Below are positions 15,636-22,824 of a DNA stretch of 33,557 nt, piece by piece (position 1 is the first letter of the stretch; every line of letters starts with the position of its first letter). This stretch comes from an uncultured Bacteroidales bacterium (GTDB lineage: Bacteria > Bacteroidota > Bacteroidia > Bacteroidales > Bacteroidaceae). The stretch is taken from NCBI GenBank assembly GCA_902791295.1, contig CADAVI010000035.1:1-33557 (forward strand), in the 5' to 3' direction. A program made the position numbers and the translations under genes. Below the pieces are notes generated by a model. That model was not told the DNA's origin. It made no database searches and saw only the letters and a program-made list of their open reading frames with translations.

Positions 15636-15651
15636 TGCAACACCTGTGCCA
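15636..15651 (-). promoter_or_regulatory. Sigma-54 (-24/-12) promoter of hsp20
   Basis: The minus strand reads TGGCACAGGTGTTGCA. This has TGGCAC and TTGCA at exactly the consensus 5-base gap, with GG at -24 and GC at -12. Transcription would start near 15625, giving a leader of about 70 bases that includes the AGGAG site. No TAnnTTTG box is found for this gene, which strengthens the call. RpoN itself is not in the window. Confidence 0.65.
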
Positions 15652-15823
15652 AAACGCCATTTTGTCGCTCCGTTTAACATACGGGCGGCGGGGCTTAACA
15701 TTTCTAACGCTTGTTAATCTTTCCCACGCGACAAAGTGGCCGAAAGAGTGACATTTTTGCCTCAAAAGAAAAAAACTTTTGCATAAAAAATGTTTCTGCG
15801 GCCTGAAAGACACTTTTTTTTGT

Positions 15824-15831
15824 TATATTTG
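15824..15831 (+). promoter_or_regulatory. -7 box TATATTTG for the FNT transporter gene
   Basis: TTTTTTTTGTTATATTTGTGGC, 44 bp upstream of ATG 15876. No strong -33 element is seen. Confidence 0.5.
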
Positions 15832-15875
15832 TGGCACAAAACAGGCAAAACGCAATCAACATCACACAACAAATC

Positions 15876-16481
15876 ATGAAAAAAATCATTGAATCGTCCA
15901 TTTACGCCGGAGTGGCCATCGGCATTGCCGGTTTCGGCTATCTGGCGGAGAAAAGCATCATCGGCGCCGTACTCTTTGCTTTCGGCCTGCTCACGGTGGT
16001 GCATTATGGACTGAAACTATACACCGGAACCGCCGGTTTTATAAAAAAAGGTGAAACGGGGCAGTTGTTTCTCATCCTGTTGGGCAACATCGCGGGCTGT
16101 CTCATCGTCGCCGTCATCGCCCGCATGAGTCCGATGCCGCTTCAGGATACGGCGCAGAAGATTCTGGAAGGCCGTCTGGCCATCGGTCCCCTCAGAGGCG
16201 GCATTCTGGCTGTCGGATGCGGCATGATTATGACCACCGCAGTCACTTTTGCCCGCAAGGGACAGAATCTCCCCCTGCTCTTCGGCGTGCCTCTCTTCAT
16301 CATGTGCGGCTTCCCCCACTGTGTGGCCGACGCCTTCTATTATCTGTGTGTTCCCCTTGACTTTTACGCCGTTTTCTGGCCGCAGATTCTGATCTTCTAC
16401 ATCAGCATCGTGCTGGGCAACTTTGTCGGCTGCAACCTCTACCGCATCATCTGCTATCACATTTGGAAAGAACAACAGTAA
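15876..16481 (+). CDS. Formate/nitrite transporter (FNT) family protein, compact form
   Basis: The FNT family comprises pentameric channels for formate, nitrite or hydrosulfide. The 201-residue product has six membrane segments and the family marks LLGNIAGC and GNFVGC (re-entrant loop regions). The central histidine is in GFPHCVADAFY, which matches GFEHCVANM-type segments of FocA. It is shorter than the usual 260-290 residues, mainly because loops and tails are reduced; all six segments are present. ATG 15876 is chosen because the upstream extension lacks coding character. A secreted nitroreductase follows 27 bp later, so nitrite or another small anion is possible, but the substrate is not readable from sequence. 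Confidence 0.87.
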   Translation: MKKIIESSIYAGVAIGIAGFGYLAEKSIIGAVLFAFGLLTVVHYGLKLYTGTAGFIKKGETGQLFLILLGNIAGCLIVAVIARMSPMPLQDTAQKILEGRLAIGPLRGGILAVGCGMIMTTAVTFARKGQNLPLLFGVPLFIMCGFPHCVADAFYYLCVPLDFYAVFWPQILIFYISIVLGNFVGCNLYRIICYHIWKEQQ

Positions 16482-16508
16482 ATCCAAAAACACAACAACA
16501 AAAACACT

Positions 16509-17141
16509 ATGAAAAAGATTCTTTCTCTGCTCGCTTCGGCGATGCTTCTGAGTTCAGGACTTATGGCACAAAGCGTCAAACTGCCCAAACCAGACATGAA
16601 CCGCAAGACTTCTACGGTGATGAAGGCCTATGAACAGCGCCGCTCCGTGCGTGAATATGCCGACAAAACACTTTCCCAACAGGATCTGAGTGACTTGCTG
16701 TGGGCTGCACAGGGACAAAACCGTCCGGACGGTCATCTGACAGCCCCTACGGCGATGAACAAGCAGGAAGTCATGCTCTATGTGTTCGACAGCAAAGGTG
16801 TTGCCCTTTATGACCCGCACGCCCACACATTGACCTCTGTTGCCACTGGCGATTATCGCGACATTGTGGCCGGCAGACAGGCGATGTTCAAGACGGCGCC
16901 CGTGATGCTGGTGCTCGTTGCCGACATGAACAAGTTCGACAGCAACAATCAGCATGCACAATGGATGATGGGCGTTGATGTGGGTATCGTGAGTGAGAAC
17001 ATCAGCCTCTTCTGCGCCGCAGCAGGACTGTGCACAGTGCCCCGCGGCACGATGGACCAAAAGGCCATACAGCAACTGCTCAAACTCGATGAAAACCAAA
17101 TCCCCGTGATAAACAATCCCGTGGGATATCCCAAAAAATAA
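16509..17141 (+). CDS. Secreted nitroreductase-family protein
   Basis: The 210-residue product starts MKKILSLLASAMLLSSGLMA with cleavage near AQS, so it is exported, which is unusual for a flavin enzyme that is normally cytoplasmic. The mature part shows the nitroreductase fold: YEQRRSVREYADKTLSQQDL with the FMN-contacting RRSVR, LLWAAQGQNRPDG, and late GVDVGIVSENISLFCAAAGL. It is closest in style to the SagB/ThcOx-like branch found in many anaerobes as periplasmic or lipoprotein forms. It sits between the FNT gene (27 bp) and hpf (28 bp). Substrate unknown. How FMN is acquired outside the cytoplasm is not apparent from the sequence. Confidence 0.88.
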   Translation: MKKILSLLASAMLLSSGLMAQSVKLPKPDMNRKTSTVMKAYEQRRSVREYADKTLSQQDLSDLLWAAQGQNRPDGHLTAPTAMNKQEVMLYVFDSKGVALYDPHAHTLTSVATGDYRDIVAGRQAMFKTAPVMLVLVADMNKFDSNNQHAQWMMGVDVGIVSENISLFCAAAGLCTVPRGTMDQKAIQQLLKLDENQIPVINNPVGYPKK

Positions 17142-17169
17142 ATGTTTAACCTCTTAAAAACGTAACATC

Positions 17170-17445
17170 ATGAAGACAAACATTCAGGCTGTGAACTTTG
17201 AGATGACCAAGAAACTCGAAGAGTATATCAATAAGAAACTTTCCCGTTTTGCACGTCATTTGGCAGAAGAAGACGAAGTGGTCATTCGCATGACGGTCGT
17301 GAAGCCCCAGACGAAAAACAACAAGCAGGTGAAAGTGCAGATTGCCTCTCTCTTTGCCGAGAAGACCTGCGACACCTTTGAAGAAGCTTTCTCCAACTGC
17401 CTGGAGGCTCTGGAGGGCGGTCTGGAGAAGAGAAAAGAGCAGTGA
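17170..17445 (+). CDS. hpf: Short ribosome hibernation promoting factor (HPF/RaiA family)
   Basis: HPF binds the small-subunit decoding site in resting cells and promotes inactive ribosome dimers or monomers. The 91-residue product has one S30AE domain: MKTNIQAVNFEMTKKLEEYI, then KKLSRFARHLAEEDEVVIRM, ending GLEKRKEQ. It lacks the C-terminal dimerisation domain of long HPF, so it is the short form. It lies 28 bp after the nitroreductase gene and may share its transcript. The following 175 bp hold no clear terminator. Confidence 0.93.
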   Translation: MKTNIQAVNFEMTKKLEEYINKKLSRFARHLAEEDEVVIRMTVVKPQTKNNKQVKVQIASLFAEKTCDTFEEAFSNCLEALEGGLEKRKEQ

Positions 17446-17538
17446 TGCCCTTCGCCCCGACGGAGGTGCAGCGGCACTTTCGGTAGGATTTTTCCGCAAG
17501 AAAGAGGAATATCCGCTTTCGGATTAGATAAACTCCCC

Positions 17539-17569
17539 TTGCAAAAGCATGTGTTTTGTCGTATCTTTG
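17539..17569 (+). promoter_or_regulatory. Promoter TTG-N20-TATCTTTG
   Basis: A -33 TTG (17539-17541) is separated by 20 bp from the -7 box TATCTTTG (17562-17569). It precedes the Arg/His-rich protein gene with a leader of about 48 bases. Confidence 0.6.
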
Positions 17570-17620
17570 CAGTGTCAAAATCGAAAAAAACAAATGTTCA
17601 ACCGATAAACACTACACGCT

Positions 17621-18010
17621 ATGAAGACAAAACACATGCTTACTCTTTTGATGATGATGATCACCATGGGTACAACCACCACGATGGCACAAGGCCGCCA
17701 CATGGGTCGCGAGATGGGTTATTCACGCAACGAGATGCGTCGCGAAGTACGACGCGAGGTGCGTCACGAGATGCGACGCGAGATGGCGCACGAAGGCTAC
17801 AGACACTGCGCTCCCGCTCCTGTCTATCACCACAGACCCCGACATCACTACGCCGCACGTCCCGTGCACGTTGTCTATGAGCCCGTTCCCGTTCCGGCTC
17901 CGAGACCCTGTCCTCCTCCCGCTTACTGTCATGCCGATCCCGCCGGCGTTGTGGCCGGAGCCGTTGTCGGAACTGCTTTGGGTCTGATGATTGGGAGCAT
18001 GGCCTATTGA
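17621..18010 (+). CDS. Secreted Arg/His-rich protein with glycine-zipper tail
   Basis: The 129-residue product has a signal peptide MKTKHMLTLLMMMITMGTTT ending near MAQG. Next comes a block of five tetrapeptides of the form E-(M/V)-R-(R/H) (DNA units of 12 bp at 17732-17791). A His/Pro/Tyr-rich middle follows (CAPAPVYHHRPRHHYAARPV and VPVPAPRPCPPP). The end is a glycine-zipper-like hydrophobic segment, GVVAGAVVGTALGLMIGSMA. This layout resembles small periplasmic or outer-membrane glycine-zipper proteins; metal binding by the histidines is possible but unproven. It has its own promoter. Confidence 0.8.
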   Translation: MKTKHMLTLLMMMITMGTTTTMAQGRHMGREMGYSRNEMRREVRREVRHEMRREMAHEGYRHCAPAPVYHHRPRHHYAARPVHVVYEPVPVPAPRPCPPPAYCHADPAGVVAGAVVGTALGLMIGSMAY

Positions 18011-18032
18011 ACACCTCTACTCCTTTTGAAGC

Positions 18033-18067
18033 AAAAAAGAAGCCTCTCGGATTATCCGGGAGGCTTC
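18033..18067 (-). terminator. Intrinsic terminator of the BI-1 gene (perhaps bidirectional)
   Basis: A 13-bp stem (18039-18051 with 18055-18067, one T-G pair) has a 3-base loop. On the minus strand it is followed by six T (18033-18038). It lies about 20 bp after the BI-1 stop and 22 bp after the convergent stop at 18010. Confidence 0.85.
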
Positions 18068-18087
18068 CTGTTTGCTGTCATTTCTGT

Positions 18088-18804
18088 TTATTCGCTTCGT
18101 CTGCCGAAGAAACGCAGCAGATAGAGGAAGAGATTGACAAAATCGAGATAGAGGCTCAACGCACCGAGAACGGCCAGCTTCTGCGTCTCGTCATTGTCCT
18201 CCATACCTGCCGTGAGAGCCTTGATCTTCTGAGCGTCGTAGGCAGTGAGACCGGTGAAAATCAAGACGCCGATACCGCTGATAATCATGTCCATCACACT
18301 GTTCTTGAGGAAGATGTTCACCACCATCGCGATAATCAGACCGATGAGGGCCATCAGCAAGATGTTGCCGAAGCGCGAGAGGTCGGTCTTGGTGATGCTG
18401 CCCACGAGGGCCATCGCGCCGAAGGTGCCGGCGGTGATGAAGAAGGTGGTGGCGATGCTCGAAGCCGTATAGGCCAGGAAGATGACCGACATCGTGGCGC
18501 CGTTGAGCACCGAATAGAGCACAAACATCAGCGTGGCCGTCACAACGGACAGACGCTGAATGGCGGCCGAGAGCCACACCACGAGTCCCACCTCGGCTAT
18601 CAGCAGTCCGAAGAAAACGAAGCGCGAACCGAATATCATCTGCAGCAGGGCCGGATTACTGGCGACGGTGAAAGCCGTGAAACCGGTGATGGCGAGCGCT
18701 GCCGTCATCCAGAGATACACCTTGCGCAGCAGCGTGTTTTGGGCTGCAACAATGTCAACGGTGGAATAGTCACCGTAGTTTTTGGAATAGTTGAAGTCTG
18801 ACAT
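18088..18804 (-). CDS. Bax inhibitor-1/YccA family membrane protein
   Basis: The BI-1/YccA/YbhL family consists of seven-segment inner-membrane proteins; some members are pH-dependent calcium leak channels and YccA modulates FtsH in E. coli. The 238-residue product has seven hydrophobic segments and the family signatures LRKVYLWMTAALAITGFTAF and, near the end, FTGLTAYDAQKIKALT. It closes with GALSLYLDFVNLFLYLLRFF. Length is normal. It is a single-gene unit with a clear promoter (18855-18886) and terminator (18033-18067). Confidence 0.94.
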   Translation of the reverse strand: MSDFNYSKNYGDYSTVDIVAAQNTLLRKVYLWMTAALAITGFTAFTVASNPALLQMIFGSRFVFFGLLIAEVGLVVWLSAAIQRLSVVTATLMFVLYSVLNGATMSVIFLAYTASSIATTFFITAGTFGAMALVGSITKTDLSRFGNILLMALIGLIIAMVVNIFLKNSVMDMIISGIGVLIFTGLTAYDAQKIKALTAGMEDNDETQKLAVLGALSLYLDFVNLFLYLLRFFGRRSE

Positions 18805-18854
18805 ATTTTCTTAATTTTAGGTTCATAACAAAGGCAGAAGCCTCACATCTTGTG

Positions 18855-18886
18855 CAAATGTAAGGCTTTTGTGCGAAACGGACAAA
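18855..18886 (-). promoter_or_regulatory. Promoter TTTG-N20-TACATTTG of the BI-1 gene
   Basis: On the minus strand a TTTG -33 element (18883-18886) is 20 bp from a TACATTTG -7 box (18855-18862). This is one of the best matches to the Bacteroidetes promoter in the window. The leader is about 45 bases. Confidence 0.7.
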
Positions 18887-18994
18887 TATTTTAACCAGAT
18901 TTAACGTCTGTCCGCATTTTTTCGTCTTCCGTCATGAGGCCGCCCAAAGCTGCATCAGAAACCGTGAAGAGGAGTGTCATCTGTCGGAGTTTTC

Positions 18995-19071
18995 CGATAC
19001 ATCACCGAAAGATGCCCGATACATCACCGATAGATGAGCGACAGATGAACGAAGGATGAACGACGGATGAT
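18995..19071. repeat. 11-bp tandem array, seven units
   Basis: Seven 11-bp units in register, each starting CGA: CGATACATCAC, CGAAAGATGCC, CGATACATCAC, CGATAGATGAG, CGACAGATGAA, CGAAGGATGAA, CGACGGATGAT. The period is not a multiple of three, so it is not a coding repeat. It lies in the 519-bp spacer 18805-19323, which holds no gene. A short minus-strand frame across it is spurious. Confidence 0.75.
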
Positions 19072-19121
19072 CGGTATGTTGCAGACAGACGGAGAGAAGA
19101 GAAGAATATGCGGAAATACAG

Positions 19122-19164
19122 CATCAATCCGGTTCTGTTCAAATGTTGCCGAACCGGATTGATG
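19122..19164. repeat. Perfect 14-bp inverted repeat, 15-base loop
   Basis: CATCAATCCGGTTC (19122-19135) and GAACCGGATTGATG (19151-19164) are exact complements. There is no T run on either side, so it does not look like a simple terminator. It lies 50 bp after the 11-bp array. Confidence 0.75.
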
Positions 19165-19296
19165 AGGACGTCAAATCGGGGCAGAAACGGGATGAAGAAG
19201 CTACTGCGAAGAGCGGTATTTAAAAAAAGTGAACACATTATTTGAGTTTTTTAACTTTAAGTATAACTTAACGGCGCTTGTTTGCAAAAAAATGCT

Positions 19297-19304
19297 TAAC
19301 TTTG
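19297..19304 (+). promoter_or_regulatory. -7 box TAACTTTG for the 19324-25036 operon
   Basis: TAACTTTG lies 19 bp upstream of ATG 19324. A TTG at 19278-19280 could be the -33 element, but its 16-bp spacing is short. Confidence 0.5.
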
Positions 19305-19323
19305 TGACAAAATTAAAACGCAG

Positions 19324-19869
19324 ATGTTCCAAAAACTCTCCAAGAAGATACTCAACGACTGGTGCGGCTGGAAAATCAACATCACCGAGCCCCACCCCGA
19401 CAAATATATCATCGCGCTGGCGCCCCACACCTCCAACTGGGATTTCATCATCGGCCAACTCTTCTCCCACGCGCTGGGCATCCGCATCAACTTCCTGATG
19501 AAGAGCGAATGGTTTTTCTGGCCTCTGGGCATCCTGATGCGCCATCTGGGCGGCATCCCCGTGAGGCGGTCGAAACACATGAACTCCACCGAACGCATCG
19601 TGCGCCAGGCCATTGAGCTGAAGGAGTTTCGCCTGTGCATCACGCCCGAAGGCACCCGTAAGCCCAATCCGAAGTGGCGCACGGGCTTCTACTATATCGC
19701 CTTGGGGGCCAAACTGCCCATCCTGCTCTACGGTGTGGACTTCGAGCGCAAACTCATCCAGTGCACCAAGACCGTCATCCCCACGGGCAACATCGAGGAA
19801 GACATGAAGGAAATCAAAGCCTACTTCAAAGACTTCAAAGGCAAGAAACCCGAAAAGTTTGCCATATAA
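19324..19869 (+). CDS. PlsC-like acyltransferase (1-acylglycerol-3-phosphate type)
   Basis: The 181-residue product has the acyltransferase motif H-x4-D as HTSNWD (in IALAPHTSNWDFIIGQ), the second block GGIPVRRSK, and the third block ITPEGTRKPNPKWRTGFYY. These match the glycerophosphate acyltransferase superfamily. The protein is shorter than standard PlsC (about 240) and has no clear membrane anchor beyond FFWPLGILMRHLGG, so it may be peripheral. A role in phospholipid or lipid modification is likely; the exact acceptor is unknown. It heads a tightly packed operon, and its TAA overlaps the next ATG by one base. Confidence 0.87.
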   Translation: MFQKLSKKILNDWCGWKINITEPHPDKYIIALAPHTSNWDFIIGQLFSHALGIRINFLMKSEWFFWPLGILMRHLGGIPVRRSKHMNSTERIVRQAIELKEFRLCITPEGTRKPNPKWRTGFYYIALGAKLPILLYGVDFERKLIQCTKTVIPTGNIEEDMKEIKAYFKDFKGKKPEKFAI

Positions 19870-22508
19870 TGAGACGTCTGTTGCCCCTTCTGTTTCTCGC
19901 CGCCGGCCTTTCTGCCTTCTCTCAGGACAAGGCCCTGCAGCAGTCTCTCACCGATTATTTTAAAAACTACTCCAACCCCGCATTTTCCAGCCGCGAGCGC
20001 TTCCGCGTGGAGGATATCGTCTTTCGCGGCGACACGATGGAACTGCAGCTCAACGAGCCCTTCCTCGGACAGCCCTTCACGGAGGCTACGGTGAAGCGCA
20101 TCTACAGCGAGGTGCGTGCCCGCGTGCCCGAAGCGTATTGTCAGCGCCCGCTCCTCATCACGGTGTGCGGCCACACGCTCGACGAACTCATTCCCGCCTT
20201 CCTTCTGCCCCGCAAACTGCAGAGAAGCTGGGGCGATTTGGACTACAGGGGGCCGTCGTGGGTGCGCAACATCGACCGCCCGTTTGTGCCCAAAGAGGGA
20301 CTCGACGGCCGTCATCTGGCGCTGTGGGCCTCTCACGGCTACTACTACAAAAACGACAAGAGAGAATGGGGGTATCAGCGTCCGCAGCTCCACACCACCT
20401 GCGAGGACCTCTTCACCTCCACCATCGTCTATCCCTTCCTCATCCCGATGCTGGAGCGCGCCGGCGCCGTAGTTTTCTCGCCCCGCGAAACGAGTTGGCA
20501 GAAGCACGAGGTGCTCGACGGAAACATCCTCGTGGAAGGCGATTATCCTGTCTATGTGCGCTATACGCAGGCCGACAGGCCGATGACCGTCAGCGTAGTG
20601 CACGAGGGCGTTGAGACGCGCCTGGTCGTCAACCGCCGCATGGGCTTCGGCATATGGTGCTATCTGGGCACCTGGCATTTCCAGGCCGGATATCCCAAGA
20701 AGAATCGCGTCTTCAGCGAGGACAACAAGGCATTGGAAGTGCGTCTTGGCGGCGGCATGGGCAGCATCTCGCGCGAAGGCATACGCAGCGGCAAAGGACG
20801 CGCCTGGGAGGGCAGCCGCTATTGGGCCGAATACAACCGTCTGCCCGCCCCCATCTGGACGACGAAGGACGGCACCAACGACTACGCCGAAGACATCAAC
20901 ACCCGCTCGCTGGCCGTCAACCATGTGGCGCGCGGCAGCGTGTTCCTGCCCAAAGACAGCATCGACTGTTGCCGCGTGGACTCCCTCACGGGCGACACGC
21001 TGGAGACCTGGCGCGAAGAGCGCGACGGCCTGCACGTGCCTTTGGAACTCTCGCTGGCCGTACACTCCGATGCCGGACAGACGGAGGGCGGATACATCGG
21101 TTCGCTGGCCGTTTACACCACCGCTTTCATGGACGGCAAATATCCCACCGGACTCTCCCGTCTGGCCGGACGCGATTTGGCCGACGAGATGATGACAGGC
21201 TTCACCCGCGACATGCGCAGCACCTTCGGCAGTTGGAACCGCCGCCAGCTCTACGAGCGCAACTACAGCGAGAGTCGGGAGCCGCGCATTCCCTGCATGA
21301 TTTTCGAGACGCTCTCCCATCAGAACTATGAGGACATGAAGATCGGTCTCGACCCGCTGGGGCGCTTCACGATGGCGCGCTCCGTCTATAAGACGCTGCT
21401 GCACTACACACGCCGCATGCACGGCCTGGATGCCGGCGTCGTGGCTCCCCTGCCCGTACGCGAACTTATGGCGGTGGTCGATGAAGGCCGCATCCATCTC
21501 CGTTGGGCACCCGAAGAAGATCCGCTCGAACCCTCCGCCCGTCCCGACGGCTACATTCTTTATATGAAGAAAGGCACCGAAGGATGGGACAACGGCACCT
21601 ATATGCGCGGCAACGTCAATGCCTGTAACGTCACAGCGCCGGAGGGTATGCTTTGCCAGTTCCGCGTGACGGCCGTGAATGCCGGCGGCGAGAGTCTCGA
21701 CAGCCCCACCGTCTGCGCCATGATTGGCCACAAATACAGCGCCCGCGTGCTTCTGGTGGACGGCTTCTCCCGTGTGGCTGCACCCGAACCGTTCGGCGGG
21801 AAGTTCTATCCCGAAGCCGATCCCGGCGTACCCTATATCTGCGAGCCCCGTCCTTCCGGACTCCTGCAGGCCGGCAACACGCGCGACTGGAGTGTGCGCT
21901 ACGCCGAAGACCTCTTGCAGAACAACTACACCCTCTCTTCCGCCACCGAAGGCACGCTGCCCTGGATATCGCTGCTGCAGCACGACGCCGTCTGCCTAAT
22001 CTACGGCGCACAGCGCAACGATGGATACAGCCACAGGGCCTATCCCGTCCTGCCGGCGACAACAGTCAATCTGCTCACGCACTACACCCAGCAGGGCGGC
22101 AACCTGATGATGACGGGCGCCTATGTGGCCGAAGGTCTTTCGCCCGAGGCGCAGCAGTTCACGCGCCGCATGCTGGGATGGGAACAGGCGATGAGCGTCG
22201 CCACCGACACGTGCAGCGTGCGCGGCATGTCGCTCGAATTCCGTCTGCCCGACAGGAGCGAGAGCGAGCGACACTACTGCGTGGCCCGCGTCTCCGCATT
22301 GCAGGTGCCCGTCGGCACTCCGGGCAATCAGACGCCTGACAGGATTTTCCCCACGATGCTCTATCGCGAGTCGTCGCTGCCGGCCGCCATTGCCACCGAA
22401 GAGAACGGACGGCGCAGCATCACCTTCGGATTTCCCCTCGAACTCATTCCCGACGACGGCATGAGACGCTCCGTCGTCAACGCATCACTAAAATACCTGC
22501 TCCCATGA
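19869..22508 (+). CDS. Secreted amidase_3-like protein with golvesin/xanthan-lyase-type and FN3 domains
   Basis: The 879-residue product has signal peptide MRRLLPLLFLAAGLSAFSQ. The catalytic fold looks like zinc N-acetylmuramoyl-L-alanine amidase (Amidase_3), but split: ASHGYYY (H156), TTCEDLF (E179), SLAVHSDAG (H399) and MIFETLSHQN (E480) take the places of the metal and catalytic residues. About 220-275 holds an inserted golvesin/xanthan-lyase-like beta domain (LVEGDYPVYVRYTQADRPM to YLGTWHFQAG). An FN3-like domain follows at about 530-625, then a C-terminal Rossmann-like or glutaminase-like part. Databases often call such Bacteroides proteins xanthan lyase, but the residues here favour a peptidoglycan amidase role. 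It shares TAATG with the upstream gene and ATGA with the next. Confidence 0.75.
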   Translation: MRRLLPLLFLAAGLSAFSQDKALQQSLTDYFKNYSNPAFSSRERFRVEDIVFRGDTMELQLNEPFLGQPFTEATVKRIYSEVRARVPEAYCQRPLLITVCGHTLDELIPAFLLPRKLQRSWGDLDYRGPSWVRNIDRPFVPKEGLDGRHLALWASHGYYYKNDKREWGYQRPQLHTTCEDLFTSTIVYPFLIPMLERAGAVVFSPRETSWQKHEVLDGNILVEGDYPVYVRYTQADRPMTVSVVHEGVETRLVVNRRMGFGIWCYLGTWHFQAGYPKKNRVFSEDNKALEVRLGGGMGSISREGIRSGKGRAWEGSRYWAEYNRLPAPIWTTKDGTNDYAEDINTRSLAVNHVARGSVFLPKDSIDCCRVDSLTGDTLETWREERDGLHVPLELSLAVHSDAGQTEGGYIGSLAVYTTAFMDGKYPTGLSRLAGRDLADEMMTGFTRDMRSTFGSWNRRQLYERNYSESREPRIPCMIFETLSHQNYEDMKIGLDPLGRFTMARSVYKTLLHYTRRMHGLDAGVVAPLPVRELMAVVDEGRIHLRWAPEEDPLEPSARPDGYILYMKKGTEGWDNGTYMRGNVNACNVTAPEGMLCQFRVTAVNAGGESLDSPTVCAMIGHKYSARVLLVDGFSRVAAPEPFGGKFYPEADPGVPYICEPRPSGLLQAGNTRDWSVRYAEDLLQNNYTLSSATEGTLPWISLLQHDAVCLIYGAQRNDGYSHRAYPVLPATTVNLLTHYTQQGGNLMMTGAYVAEGLSPEAQQFTRRMLGWEQAMSVATDTCSVRGMSLEFRLPDRSESERHYCVARVSALQVPVGTPGNQTPDRIFPTMLYRESSLPAAIATEENGRRSITFGFPLELIPDDGMRRSVVNASLKYLLP

Positions 22509-22810
22509 AGATACAATGCAACATGAAAGGGTCGCGCTTCATTGACGTGACCGAAAATCATCTCAAGACCATCGCGAAGTACAACCTGCTTTCCGACCTC
22601 ATCGACTCCTCCGGATTGGTGGACGACAGTTCGCTCAACAAGCTGCAGCTCAACGTCAAAGCCCTGCTCGAACACACCGAGGACAAGGACGACCTGCTGG
22701 CGCTCTGCCGCGATGTCCTATTTCACGACAACATGAAGGCTTTCGGCCTGCATCAGCTCATCCTGCTCTACATTGAGATGGCTGAAAAGAACATCCTGCA
22801 AGCGGACTAA
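22505..22810 (+). CDS. Unknown 101-residue cytoplasmic protein
   Basis: The product begins MKIQCNMKGSRFIDVTENHL and is mostly helical and acidic, with no signal peptide, membrane segment or cysteine motif. It has a leucine-rich C-terminal half (DDLLALCRDVLFHDNMKAFG, then LHQLILLYIEMAEKN). ATG 22505 overlaps the amidase stop by 4 bp (ATGA), and the YgiQ gene starts 14 bp after its stop, so it is firmly part of the operon. I do not recognise the family. Confidence 0.75.
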   Translation: MKIQCNMKGSRFIDVTENHLKTIAKYNLLSDLIDSSGLVDDSSLNKLQLNVKALLEHTEDKDDLLALCRDVLFHDNMKAFGLHQLILLYIEMAEKNILQAD

Positions 22811-22824
22811 AAAGAAACACCGCC

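Larger units (their letters stand above)
15557..15875. other. Divergent control region hsp20 / FNT transporter
   Basis: This 319-bp spacer holds no gene. It contains the hsp20 leader and Shine-Dalgarno site, a sigma-54-type promoter (minus), TTAACA half-sites at 15674, 15695 and 15712 (the last inverted), and the -7 box of the FNT gene (plus). The half-sites at 15695-15700 and 15712-15717 form a dyad centred about 81 bp upstream of the predicted hsp20 start of transcription. That is where sigma-54 activators usually bind. Confidence 0.6.

Noticed and set aside
15832..15850. Second sigma-54 site (TGGCAC) at the FNT promoter
   Set aside because: TGGCAC is present, but the -12 part reads AGGCA, not TTGCA, and a normal TAnnTTTG box overlaps.
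18995..19071. CRISPR array
   Set aside because: Units are 11 bp, contiguous and without spacers, and no cas genes are present. The octamer and heptamer arrays fail for the same reason.
19002..19238. Minus-strand 78-residue frame across the 11-bp array
   Set aside because: The 11-bp period cannot give a regular peptide repeat in one frame, and the translation has no domain or signal.
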